Source: Chitinophaga japonensis | GTDB lineage: Bacteria > Bacteroidota > Bacteroidia > Chitinophagales > Chitinophagaceae | Length of the DNA stretch: 64,000 nucleotides | NCBI RefSeq assembly: GCF_007830125.1 | Contig: NZ_VLLG01000002.1 | Coordinates: 1,868,550-1,932,549, forward strand | Direction of reading: 5' to 3' | In this document: piece after piece, positions 43,724 to 51,840 of the stretch | Layout of the letters: the number at the start of each line of letters is the position of its first letter | Position numbering within the stretch: position 1 is the first letter of the stretch | Program-made: the position numbers and the translations under genes | The notes under the pieces: model-generated | Database searches by the model: none | What the model saw: only the letters and a program-made list of their open reading frames with translations | Told to the model about the DNA's origin: nothing

Positions 43724-45124
43724 ATGATCATGTTGTATCTGAAGAAGCTTATCCCGTTCCTGCTCATTATTTGGTTAGTGCCTGCCGCTTTGCAGGCGCA
43801 GAACAATAATCAGCTTTCACGGGAGGACCTGGAGCGCAGAAAAAGAGAGCTGCAGAAAGAAATAGATGAAGCCAACCAGGCGCTGAAGGAAACCAAGCGC
43901 TCCACCCGCGAGAGCCTGGGCCAGTTGCGGGCGCTGCGGAACAAGATCTACCTGCGTACCCGCCTGATCAATAATATCAATGAAGAGATCACCTTTATAA
44001 ACCGTGATATCAATACTGCCTACCGCGATGTAAAAACACTGCAAAAGGACCTGGATACCCTGAAGGCGCAATATGCCCAACTGGTGGTATATGCCTATAA
44101 GAACCGCAGCGCGTATGACATGCTGAACTTTGTGTTCTCCGCACAGAGTTTTAACGATGCCATCCGGCGCTACCAGTACCTGAAGCAGTACCGCGATTAC
44201 CGTCGCAGGCAGGCGGACAACATCGTGGAAACGCAGGAGCTGCTCAATAAAAAGATAGCGCACCTGCAGGGCCAGAAAGAGAAACGCGCCCAAACCCTGG
44301 AATCCGAACAGGAGCAGCGCAAAACACTGGAGGAAGATAAAAAGGAGAAGGACGAAGTGCTGAGCAAGCTGAAAGGCCGTGAAAAAGAGTTGCTCGCAGA
44401 TATCAACAAACGGAAGAAGGATGCCCAGCAGGTACAGTCCGCCATACGCGCCGTGATCCGTCGGGAAATAGAAGAAGCGCGCCGGAAAGCCGAGGCCGAA
44501 GAGCTGGCCCGCAGGAAGGCGGCGGAGGAAAGGCGTAGAAGGGAAGAAGCCGCCAGGAAGGCCGCTGCTGCTGCCGCTGCCGCCAATAATACTGCTACCG
44601 TTGCTGCGCCTCCCCCCGCGGAAACACCTAAACCCGCACCGGTGGAAGAAACGCCTGCGCCCCGCAGCTCCAACGTACTGGAGGCTACACCGGAAGCGCT
44701 GGCGCTGTCAGAAGGATTTGAGAACAACAGGGGCAAGCTGCCCTGGCCGGTAACCAACGGCAATATCATCGGGCATTTCGGGCGGCAGCATCATGCCGTA
44801 ATGGAAAGAATCAACGTGGAGAACGATGGTATCATTATCGCCACTTCCAAAGGCGCGGCTGTCAGGGCCATTTTTGAAGGAGAGGTAAGAAGGGTGATGG
44901 TCATTCCCGGCAGCGGGTACGTGGTCATGATACGGCATGGCCAGTATTTTACCAACTATGTGCGGCTGCAGACCGTTACTGTTAAAACAGGTGACAAAGT
45001 AAGGACCAGCCAGATGATAGGCACGGCCAGCACCAACGATATAGAGAACCAGGGTGAGGTAGAGTTGCAGATATACAAAGGCACTGCCAAGCAGAACCCT
45101 GAATACTGGATCATGAAGAGATAG
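43724..45124 (+). CDS. EnvC-like coiled-coil protein with degenerate LytM/M23 domain
   Basis: This 466-residue protein has a signal peptide (LYLKKLIPFLLIIWLVPAALQA), a long coiled coil (about residues 28-280), a low-complexity Ala/Pro linker (about 280-315) and a C-terminal LytM fold. The zinc motifs are lost: where active enzymes have H-x3-D and H-x-H this protein shows RINVENDG and GEVELQIYKG. It should therefore regulate cell-wall amidases at division rather than cut peptidoglycan, like EnvC. Its end overlaps the converging bshA by 14 bases. Confidence 0.88.
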   Translation: MIMLYLKKLIPFLLIIWLVPAALQAQNNNQLSREDLERRKRELQKEIDEANQALKETKRSTRESLGQLRALRNKIYLRTRLINNINEEITFINRDINTAYRDVKTLQKDLDTLKAQYAQLVVYAYKNRSAYDMLNFVFSAQSFNDAIRRYQYLKQYRDYRRRQADNIVETQELLNKKIAHLQGQKEKRAQTLESEQEQRKTLEEDKKEKDEVLSKLKGREKELLADINKRKKDAQQVQSAIRAVIRREIEEARRKAEAEELARRKAAEERRRREEAARKAAAAAAAANNTATVAAPPPAETPKPAPVEETPAPRSSNVLEATPEALALSEGFENNRGKLPWPVTNGNIIGHFGRQHHAVMERINVENDGIIIATSKGAAVRAIFEGEVRRVMVIPGSGYVVMIRHGQYFTNYVRLQTVTVKTGDKVRTSQMIGTASTNDIENQGEVELQIYKGTAKQNPEYWIMKR

Positions 45125-46262
45125 CGGTAGTAGCTGCCGCTTTTTCTCTCACTCTTTCATACAACGCTTCATACTGCGGTACAATGTTGCTGATGTGAAA
45201 ACGCTGCGCCTGTTCCAGCGCGCCTTTGCGCAGCGCAGCCAGCTTGTTTTCGTCTGATAGCAGCTCCACGGCGTGCGCGGCCATGCCGGCCACATCTCCC
45301 ACCGGGCTGAGAAAGCCGGTTTTGCCATGAATATTCACCTCCGGCAGCCCGCCTGCATTGGAAGACAATACCGGCACCTGGGAAGCCATGGCTTCCAGGG
45401 CGGCCAAGCCAAAGCTCTCATATTCGGAGGGCAGCAGGAACAGGTCGCTGATGGACATCACATCTTCCAACTGCTCCTGTTTGCCAACAAAACGGATATC
45501 GTCGCATAAGTGCAGCTCACGGCACATGCACTCAATGGTGGGGCGGTCCGGCCCGTCGCCTACCAGCAGCAGCTTGGCAGGTAGCTGCTGCCGTACCCGC
45601 TGGAATACTTTCACCACATCGGGCACCCGCTTTACCTTGCGGAAATTGGACACGTGCAGTAATATCTTTTCGCCGTTGGGCGCAATGGCCTGCCGGAAAT
45701 GGGCCAGGTCGCGGCGTTTGAAACGCTCCAGGTCCACAAAGTTGTAGATCACCTCAATATCCTTCTCTATCTGGAATGATTTGTAGGTCTCTTCCCGCAG
45801 GTTGTTGGAAACGGCGGTAATGGCGTCTGATTCGTTGATCGAGAAGGACACCACCGGCGCATAGGTCTTGTCTTTGCCCACCAGCGTAATATCCGTTCCA
45901 TGCAGCGTAGTGATAAAAGGCACTACCCGGCCCTGTTTGCCCACGATCTGTTTGGCCAGGTAGGCCGTGCTGGCGTGGGGTATGGCATAATGCACATGCA
46001 GCAGGTCCAGGTGCTGGTTCAATATCACATCTACCATGGTGCTGCTGAGGGCGGACTCGTAGGGCGGAAAATCGAACAGCGGATAGGTAGGCACCTGCAC
46101 CTCGTGATAATAGATATTTGCGTGAAAAGCGTTGAGCCGTACCGGTTGCTGGTAGGTGATGAAATGCACCATATGCCCTTTATCCGCCAGGGCCTTGCCC
46201 AGTTCTGTAGCTAACACACCGCTACCTCCATAGGTAGGGTAACATACTATACCAATTCGCAT
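45111..46262 (-). CDS. bshA: N-acetyl-alpha-D-glucosaminyl L-malate synthase (bacillithiol)
   Basis: This GT4 glycosyltransferase joins GlcNAc to L-malate, the first step of bacillithiol synthesis. From the ATG at 46262 it is 383 residues. Seen are MRIGIVCYPTYGGSGVLATE, HVHYAIPHASTAYLAKQI, TLHGTDITLVG, HVSNFRKVKR and the nucleotide-sugar site PSEYESFGLAALEAMA. The 24-codon extension upstream is repeat DNA. BshB and BshC are not nearby. Confidence 0.94.
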   Translation of the reverse strand: MRIGIVCYPTYGGSGVLATELGKALADKGHMVHFITYQQPVRLNAFHANIYYHEVQVPTYPLFDFPPYESALSSTMVDVILNQHLDLLHVHYAIPHASTAYLAKQIVGKQGRVVPFITTLHGTDITLVGKDKTYAPVVSFSINESDAITAVSNNLREETYKSFQIEKDIEVIYNFVDLERFKRRDLAHFRQAIAPNGEKILLHVSNFRKVKRVPDVVKVFQRVRQQLPAKLLLVGDGPDRPTIECMCRELHLCDDIRFVGKQEQLEDVMSISDLFLLPSEYESFGLAALEAMASQVPVLSSNAGGLPEVNIHGKTGFLSPVGDVAGMAAHAVELLSDENKLAALRKGALEQAQRFHISNIVPQYEALYERVREKAAATTAISS

Positions 46263-46278
46263 GGAATTACCTTTTTTA

Positions 46279-46385
46279 TGCTTAACGCTGAACGCAAAAT
46301 GCTTAACGCCGGGCGTCATCCGCAAAGATAACATTTTGCATTAAGCGTTCGGCATTAAGCTTCAGGCGTTTTGCGTTAAGCGTTC
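46279..46385. repeat. GCTTAACGC word repeat with inverted copies, between divergent genes
   Basis: TGCTTAACGCTGAACGC and AAAATGCTTAACGCC are mirrored by ATTTTGCATTAAGCGTTC, GGCATTAAGC and TTTTGCGTTAAGCGTTC. It fills the gap between divergent bshA and the M28 gene. A TATCTTTG box on the minus strand (46323-46330) lies in its middle. Confidence 0.8.
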
Positions 46386-46420
46386 TATTTATTAGCTTTA
46401 GCGCAAAATTTGCCTGCTTT

Positions 46421-47800
46421 ATGCTACGTTGCCTTTTGCCAATTTCATTTGTCTTTTCCATATCTGTAGCCACTGCGCAACAACACGACCAAGATTCCGT
46501 ACAGTTACGCAAACTGGCCGATGAAGTGCTTACGCATAGCACCGCCTATGCAAATTTAAAGATACTTACCAAGGAGATCGGCGGCCGCCTGGCCGGATCG
46601 CCGGAGATGTACAAAGCGGAGCAATGGGGCGTAAAGGCCCTGCAGGCTGCCGGTGCAGACACGGTATACCTGCAGGAGTGCATGGTGCCGCACTGGGTAA
46701 GAGGCGACAAGGAGGAAGTGCGCATTATCTCCAAACGCCGTGATTTTGTGCCGCCCCTGCAGGTAACGGCCCTGGGCAATTCCGTAGGCAGCGATCCTGC
46801 CGGCATTACCGCGCCGGTGCTGGAAGTAAGCTCCTTCGATGACCTGGAGGCGAAAAAGGATGAGGTAAAAGGAAAGATCGTTTTTTATAACTACCATTTT
46901 AACCCCCGGTTCATCAAAACCTTCCATGCCTACGGCGACGCATTCATGTACCGTGCAGATGGCGCCAGCAGGGCTGCCAAATACGGTGCGCTGGCGGTGA
47001 TCGTGCGTTCTATGTCGCATGCCGCCGATAATTTCCCGCATACCGGGGCTATGCGCTACAATGATTCCTTTCCCAAAGTACCGGCGGTAGCCATCGGGCT
47101 GGAAGATGCGGATCTGCTGAGCGACCGTATCAGGGATGACAAAGATATGAAGCTATACCTGCATACCAGTTGCCGCTTCCTGCCGGACACCATCGGGCAT
47201 AATGTGATAGCGGAACTGCGGGGCAGCGAGCACCCGGACGAGATCATTACCGTAGGCGGTCACCTGGACTCCTGGGACGTGAATGAAGGTGCGCACGATG
47301 ACGGCGCCGGCTGCGTGCAGTCCATAGAAGTGCTGCGCGCGTTCAAGGCCCTGGGCATACGCCCCAAACGTACCCTGCGGGTAGTGCTGTTTGCCAACGA
47401 GGAGAACGGCACCCGCGGCGCTAAAAAGTATGCAGATGCTGCCAGGGCGGCCGGCGAGCATCATCTCTTTGCGCTGGAAAGCGATGCCGGCGGCTTTACG
47501 CCGCGTGGCTTTACCCTCACCATGTCGCCGGCGCAGCGGGCCAAGGTGGAAAGCTGGAAAAACCTGTTCCTGCCCTATGGCCTGTACGATTTCTCCGAAG
47601 TAGGCGGCGGTGTGGATGTAGGGATGTTAAATGAAGCCCTGGGCACGCCCATGGGTGAACTTTCTCCGGACTCCCAGCGTTATTTTGACGTGCATCATGC
47701 CGCCTCCGATGTGTTTGAAGCGGTGAATAAGCGGGAGCTGGAGCTGGGCGCTTTCAGCATGGCGGCACTGATTTATATGATAGATAGATACGGGCTGTAG
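46421..47800 (+). CDS. Secreted M28-family aminopeptidase
   Basis: This 459-residue protein has a signal peptide (LPISFVFSISVATAQ), a PA-type insertion (about residues 125-245) and the M28 zinc site: GGHLDSWD, EGAHDDGAGC, FANEENGTRG and the later histidine in YFDVHHAASD. It probably trims peptides outside the cytoplasm for nutrition. It is monocistronic-looking, flanked by word repeats on both sides. Confidence 0.92.
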   Translation: MLRCLLPISFVFSISVATAQQHDQDSVQLRKLADEVLTHSTAYANLKILTKEIGGRLAGSPEMYKAEQWGVKALQAAGADTVYLQECMVPHWVRGDKEEVRIISKRRDFVPPLQVTALGNSVGSDPAGITAPVLEVSSFDDLEAKKDEVKGKIVFYNYHFNPRFIKTFHAYGDAFMYRADGASRAAKYGALAVIVRSMSHAADNFPHTGAMRYNDSFPKVPAVAIGLEDADLLSDRIRDDKDMKLYLHTSCRFLPDTIGHNVIAELRGSEHPDEIITVGGHLDSWDVNEGAHDDGAGCVQSIEVLRAFKALGIRPKRTLRVVLFANEENGTRGAKKYADAARAAGEHHLFALESDAGGFTPRGFTLTMSPAQRAKVESWKNLFLPYGLYDFSEVGGGVDVGMLNEALGTPMGELSPDSQRYFDVHHAASDVFEAVNKRELELGAFSMAALIYMIDRYGL

Positions 47801-47904
47801 AAATAGAGAGTAAGAAGTAAGATGTAGGAAGTAAGAAAGGGCACAAGGTAGATGTCTTACATCCTATATCATACTTCTTATTTCATACATCTTACTTCCT
47901 TCTT
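47801..47904. repeat. GTAAGAAGTAAG word repeat with inverted copies
   Basis: TAAGAAGTA (47811) pairs with TACTTCTTA (47872), and AAGTAAGATGTA (47815-47826) pairs with TACATCTTACTT (47886-47897). About ten near-copies of the word fill the whole gap. Confidence 0.85.
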
Positions 47905-47916
47905 CAAACTCAAAGC

Positions 47917-48315
47917 ATGCGCAGGTTCGTCTTACTCGTAGTGGGCATTATTGTGCTCCTGCTGGCCGGGTTCATTGCCTACAAGTATTATTTTGTATTT
48001 GGCCGTGGCGTGAAGGCCGGCGAGCTCAATTTCTTTGTTCAAAAAGGCTACATTTTTAAAACCTATGAGGGCCGGCTGATCCAGACCGGCTACAGGTCCA
48101 GGCAGCCAGGCTCCATCCAGTCCAATGAATTTGAATTTTCCGTGGTGGATGAACGTGTGGCGCAAAAGCTCATGACCTGCAGCGGCAAGCTGGTGGAGCT
48201 GCATTACAGGGAGTACCTGGGCGCCCTGCCCTGGCGCGGTTTCAGCCCTTTTATTGTAGACAGTATCGTATCCGTTACGGACCCCATTACCAACAAACGG
48301 GAAGTGCCTTTTTAA
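47917..48315 (+). CDS. Conserved membrane-anchored protein of unknown function
   Basis: This 132-residue protein has one N-terminal membrane helix (VLLVVGIIVLLLAGFIAYKY region) and a conserved body: GVKAGELNFFVQKGYIFKTYEGRLIQTGY, SNEFEFSVVDERVAQKL and LHYREYLGALPWRG (parts). I recall similar Bacteroidota proteins mislabelled as 6-phosphogluconate dehydrogenase; nothing here supports that, as there is no Rossmann motif and it is far too short. Its end overlaps the converging methylase gene by 4 bases. Confidence 0.8.
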   Translation: MRRFVLLVVGIIVLLLAGFIAYKYYFVFGRGVKAGELNFFVQKGYIFKTYEGRLIQTGYRSRQPGSIQSNEFEFSVVDERVAQKLMTCSGKLVELHYREYLGALPWRGFSPFIVDSIVSVTDPITNKREVPF

Positions 48316-49022
48316 CCGGCGGCGTACAGCAGGAAAATGGCCGGCTTTTTATGCAGCTCCGGCAGGGCGGCTTTCCATTCCCGGATGGTTTTGGTATGAA
48401 TGTACTCATCGGCGCCCGTAATGTCCGCTGCAATGCATAACCGCGTCTCTTCCCGGCAATGGGCCAGTATGTCTTTCAGCAGTTGATTGTTCCGGTAAGG
48501 TGTTTCAATGAATATCTGTGTCTGGTCTTTCTTCTGGGAGAGCGTTTCCAGCTCCCGGATGGCCTTTGTACGCTCTGGCGGTTTTACCGGCAGGTAACCG
48601 GTGAACTGGAAGTTTTGCCCGTTCATGCCGGAAGCCATCAGCGCCAGCAGGATGGAGTTGGGGCCTACCAGTGGTATTACGGCGGCATCTATGCGGTGCG
48701 CGGCCTGTACTACCAGGTGCCCCGGATCTGCGATGCCCGGGCAGCCGGCCTCGCTCATAATGCCAATGTCATGGCCTTCCCGCAGCAGCCGCTGGGCCAG
48801 CGCCGTATCCGGCGGGTGATGCGCATGCATCAGGTGCAACTGCAGTTCGTCAATGTTAATATTCCGGTCCAGCGCTTTCAGGAAGCGCCTGGCGGTACGC
48901 TCGTTCTCCACAAAGAACACCTTCAGCCGCTGCGCCACGGCAGTAATATAGGCCGGGATGGTATGCAGCGCATCCGGGCTCAATACGGTGGGTATGAGGT
49001 ATACTTTGCCGGCAGGATTCAT
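48312..49022 (-). CDS. RsmI-like tetrapyrrole-methylase-fold SAM methyltransferase
   Basis: This 236-residue protein has the methylase fold seen in RsmI (16S rRNA C1402 2'-O-methyltransferase): GKVYLIPTVLSPD, MSEAGCPGIADPGHLVVQAAH and VGPNSILLALMASGMNG with FTGYLPVK. It is shorter than RsmI and lacks the normal N-terminal GTLYLVATPIGN, so it may be a paralogue with a different RNA or cofactor target. Its start overlaps the end of the EI24 gene by 1 base (TAATG), indicating translational coupling. Confidence 0.85.
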   Translation of the reverse strand: MNPAGKVYLIPTVLSPDALHTIPAYITAVAQRLKVFFVENERTARRFLKALDRNINIDELQLHLMHAHHPPDTALAQRLLREGHDIGIMSEAGCPGIADPGHLVVQAAHRIDAAVIPLVGPNSILLALMASGMNGQNFQFTGYLPVKPPERTKAIRELETLSQKKDQTQIFIETPYRNNQLLKDILAHCREETRLCIAADITGADEYIHTKTIREWKAALPELHKKPAIFLLYAAG

Positions 49023-49786
49023 TACAGCAGGCGTTTATCTTGTAAGTGAATGGTAGCGGCTATTACCGCGTAGGAGGGGGCCAGCAGCCATCCCAGCAGG
49101 GGGATGAACAGGAACAGGTAGAACACTATGCCATTGCCCAGGGCCATGCCCCGGTGCTCCTTGATGAAGGCGATGCTTTGCCGCATGTTCATCCGGTGCC
49201 GCTCACAGCTATAATCCATCATGGAAAAGCCGAAGAAGTAGCATTCCACCAGGAAGCCCACCAGCGGCGTGATCCAGCCTACTACCGGGATGAACGACAG
49301 TATGAACAGCAGCAGCAGGCAGATGGTCTGGTACACCATATTCCGCAGGGACAGTTTGATGCCTCTCAAAATATCTTTCATCAGTTGCCCCATGCTGAAC
49401 GGGAAATCCCGGCGCTGCAGGATGGCCTCCGTCTTCTCCGACAGGTAGGCAAACAGCGGGGAGCCGATGATCAGGAAGAGATACTTGAAATAGGAGAAAT
49501 ACAGTAGCAGCAGGAGTATGCGGATGGAAAAGGCCAGGAGGATGAACACAAAGCTTACCCAACTGCTTTCCAACTCCTGTATCCAGGTGCGCAGCGGCAG
49601 CAGGCCAAACAGGTAATTCACAAAATCACCGGAGTAGCCCCACACAAAATAAATACCGGCAATAAACAGCAGGCAGTAAATGATACCGGGTAAGAGTATC
49701 CACTTCCACAGTTTATGCCGGTTGATAAATTGATGCGCCTTCCCGTAACATTGCACTGCTGCAACGATTTCTCTGAATGAAAACAA
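49022..49786 (-). CDS. EI24-domain (CysZ-like) membrane protein
   Basis: This 254-residue protein has about six hydrophobic segments and the EI24 family layout: FINRHKLWKWILLPGIIYCLL, SPLFAYLSEKTEAIL and GWITPLVGFLVECYFFGFSMMDY (part). Related CysZ proteins carry sulfate, but Bacteroidota members have no proven substrate. It is coupled by a one-base overlap to the RsmI-like methylase downstream. Confidence 0.85.
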   Translation of the reverse strand: MFSFREIVAAVQCYGKAHQFINRHKLWKWILLPGIIYCLLFIAGIYFVWGYSGDFVNYLFGLLPLRTWIQELESSWVSFVFILLAFSIRILLLLLYFSYFKYLFLIIGSPLFAYLSEKTEAILQRRDFPFSMGQLMKDILRGIKLSLRNMVYQTICLLLLFILSFIPVVGWITPLVGFLVECYFFGFSMMDYSCERHRMNMRQSIAFIKEHRGMALGNGIVFYLFLFIPLLGWLLAPSYAVIAATIHLQDKRLL

Positions 49787-49860
49787 GGTCCGTTACTTTT
49801 AGTTTAATTGAATGATCGGGTAAATAACTAAAAATCAACGGAACGAAGGTAAAATTTTTT

Positions 49861-49958
49861 TAGCCATTAGCTTTTAGTGATTAGCTTTTAGCCGCCTAGC
49901 TTTTAGTTATAGATACAAGTTTTTAGCTACGAAGCTAATCGCTGATAGCTGGCTGCCG
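49861..49958. repeat. TTAGCTTTTAG word repeat
   Basis: ATTAGCTTTTAG occurs at 49866 and 49880, CTAGCTTTTAG at 49896, then TTTTTAGCTACGAAGCTAA, which folds on itself, and GATAGCTGGCT. It ends directly at the stop codon of the PorP gene. Confidence 0.8.
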
Positions 49959-49960
49959 GT

Positions 49961-50980
49961 TTAGAATTTCGGGCAAAGGGTCTTGTACTTGCTGTTTCCG
50001 TTTGAGCGGTGAATGTAGATGACGGATATTTCCATGCCGCCCCGGTAGTTGGAGGCCGGTTTGAGGCTGGACACGTTCAGGTCATAGGTAAGGCCTACGT
50101 TAAAACCGCCTATTTCCAGTCCCACATAGGGATTGATGGCGTCTTTCAGGCGGTACCAGCTACCCAGGTAGAACATGGTCGGGTTATCGTCCGGCACGCC
50201 GCTGAGGTTAAAACCGTAAGCAGCGCCGAAAGAGGTTTCCGAAGCAGTGCTTTGTTTCATGTACAGTGCGCTGGCATGTATGCGGTTAATGCCATGTACC
50301 GGGAAGGAGCCGCCGCCGTGTATGGTGTACCGGTAGCTGAGCCGGTTGTTGTTCTGGCTCATAAAGGTTTCGGTAGGCTGGGTAATGTGGTAGTAGGAAG
50401 CGCCCAGGTAAATGTTGGAAGCTTCGCCTACCAGGCCATTATAGAGGATGCCCACATTGGGATCAAAGTAGGATATTTTAGGATTGGTGAGTGTTTCGCT
50501 GCTGGGCAGGCCCGGGTTGTAGCCGTTGTTATCTATCTGGCTTTCAAATATCAGCTTGCTCTGGTCCACACGTTTCTGCATCCAGGCGCCCTGCAGGCCG
50601 ATGGCCAGGGTATGGTTGCCCTCCGGGTCCAGGCCTTTGTGATAGGCCGTGCTGATGGCAATGTAATTGGAAACCAGCGCGCCGCCCCCTGTTTTATCGT
50701 ACAGCGCCATTACGCCTACGCCCCATATATCTGTATAGGATATAACGTTCTTTAATATACTGAAGTCGGCGGAAAGGGTGCCGGTAACATAAGGAGTGGC
50801 GATGCTTCTCCATTGGGAGCGATAGTTGCCCGCTACGCGGAAATCGCCTGAGAACAGGCCGGTAAAAGCCGGGTTAAGGGTCAGCGGGGAGGCAAAGAAC
50901 TGCGAGAAATGCGGGTCCTGCGCCCTGCTGGCAGGGATCAAATATAGGATAATGGTTAAAAATAGTAATGCCTTTTTCAT
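49961..50980 (-). CDS. PorP/SprF family type IX secretion membrane protein
   Basis: From the ATG at 50980 the product is 339 residues with a signal peptide (MKKALLFLTIILYLIPASRA). It has the family opening DPHFSQFFASPLTLNPAFTGLFSGDFRVAGNYR (part) and a predicted beta-barrel. Such proteins help export and anchor partner surface proteins of the type IX system, usually a large adhesin encoded next door. Here no partner gene is adjacent, which is unusual. Confidence 0.93.
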   Translation of the reverse strand: MKKALLFLTIILYLIPASRAQDPHFSQFFASPLTLNPAFTGLFSGDFRVAGNYRSQWRSIATPYVTGTLSADFSILKNVISYTDIWGVGVMALYDKTGGGALVSNYIAISTAYHKGLDPEGNHTLAIGLQGAWMQKRVDQSKLIFESQIDNNGYNPGLPSSETLTNPKISYFDPNVGILYNGLVGEASNIYLGASYYHITQPTETFMSQNNNRLSYRYTIHGGGSFPVHGINRIHASALYMKQSTASETSFGAAYGFNLSGVPDDNPTMFYLGSWYRLKDAINPYVGLEIGGFNVGLTYDLNVSSLKPASNYRGGMEISVIYIHRSNGNSKYKTLCPKF

Positions 50981-51087
50981 AAAGGTTAATACATTATGGT
51001 ATAGGATAGGATTACATGTCACTTTTCCGGTGTAAGGTACGAAAAGCGGTTAATATTTCAAATTAAATTCATATAATATATAACGAA

Positions 51088-51741
51088 CTACTGCTGCAAT
51101 TTGTTACCAAAGGCCAGGTCGCCGGCGTCTCCAAGGCCGGGCACAATATACCCTTTGGCGGTCAGTTCGTCATCAATATCGCCTGCCCAGATGCTGAGGT
51201 TGGAGCTGGCATGGCGCTGAACGTATTCAATACCAATGGTGCAGGCAATGGCTACCACCAGGTGAATGTGCTTGGGCTTGCCCAGGTCCTCCAGGTGCTC
51301 GATGGTTTTTACCAGGGAGGCCCCGGTAGCCAGCATGGGGTCTGAGAGGATCACTACCTGGCCCTCAATGGAGGGGCTGGACACATACTCCAGGCTGATA
51401 TCAAAAGAGCCGTCACTTTTGTGCTTGCGGTAGGCGGAGATGAAAGCATGGTCGGCTTTGTCGAAATAATGCAGCAGTCCCTGGTGCAGGGCGAGACCGG
51501 CGCGGAGAATGGTGGCCAGCACTGGCTGCTGTTTTAAAACCCGGCAGGTGGCAATGCCCAGGGGCGTTTGCACTTCCTTTTCCTCGTAATCGAGCGTTTT
51601 GCTGATCTCGTAGGCGGCTACCTCGCCCAGGCGCTCCAGGTTGCGCCTGAAACGCATCCGGTCTGTCTGTACCTCCATACTCCTGATCTCGCTTAGCCAT
51701 TCACCTACCAAAGAATTTGTGTCGCTCAGATTAATGATCAT
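51088..51741 (-). CDS. upp: Uracil phosphoribosyltransferase
   Basis: This salvage enzyme makes UMP from uracil and PRPP. From the ATG at 51741 it is 217 residues. The PRPP site is VVILSDPMLATGASLVKTI and the uracil-binding end is PGLGDAGDLAFGNK. The N-terminus MIINLSDTNSLVGEWLSEIR is typical of the Bacteroidota form. The upstream extension of the frame runs through repeat DNA. Confidence 0.95.
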   Translation of the reverse strand: MIINLSDTNSLVGEWLSEIRSMEVQTDRMRFRRNLERLGEVAAYEISKTLDYEEKEVQTPLGIATCRVLKQQPVLATILRAGLALHQGLLHYFDKADHAFISAYRKHKSDGSFDISLEYVSSPSIEGQVVILSDPMLATGASLVKTIEHLEDLGKPKHIHLVVAIACTIGIEYVQRHASSNLSIWAGDIDDELTAKGYIVPGLGDAGDLAFGNKLQQ

Positions 51742-51776
51742 TGCTTGCCGTTTGTGGGGCAAAATACAGAAATATA

Positions 51777-51840
51777 GTGAAAAGCGAAGCGTGAAAGGTG
51801 AAGGGAAAGCGGCCTTCACCTTTCGCTCCTCACCTTTTAC
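51777..51840. repeat. GTGAAAAGCGAAG word inverted repeat
   Basis: AAAGGTGAAGG (51794-51804) pairs perfectly with CCTTCACCTTT (51813-51823) around an eight-base loop. Outer GTGAAAAGCGAAGC roughly mirrors GCTCCTCACCTTTTAC. The stop codon of the vWA gene is inside the right arm. Confidence 0.8.

Noticed and set aside
47801..47904. Possible CRISPR array
   Set aside because: The repeat units vary, have no spacers of constant length, occur in both orientations and have no cas genes nearby.
47917..48315. 6-phosphogluconate dehydrogenase label for the small membrane protein
   Set aside because: It has no NADP-binding Rossmann motif, is only 132 residues long and starts with a membrane helix.
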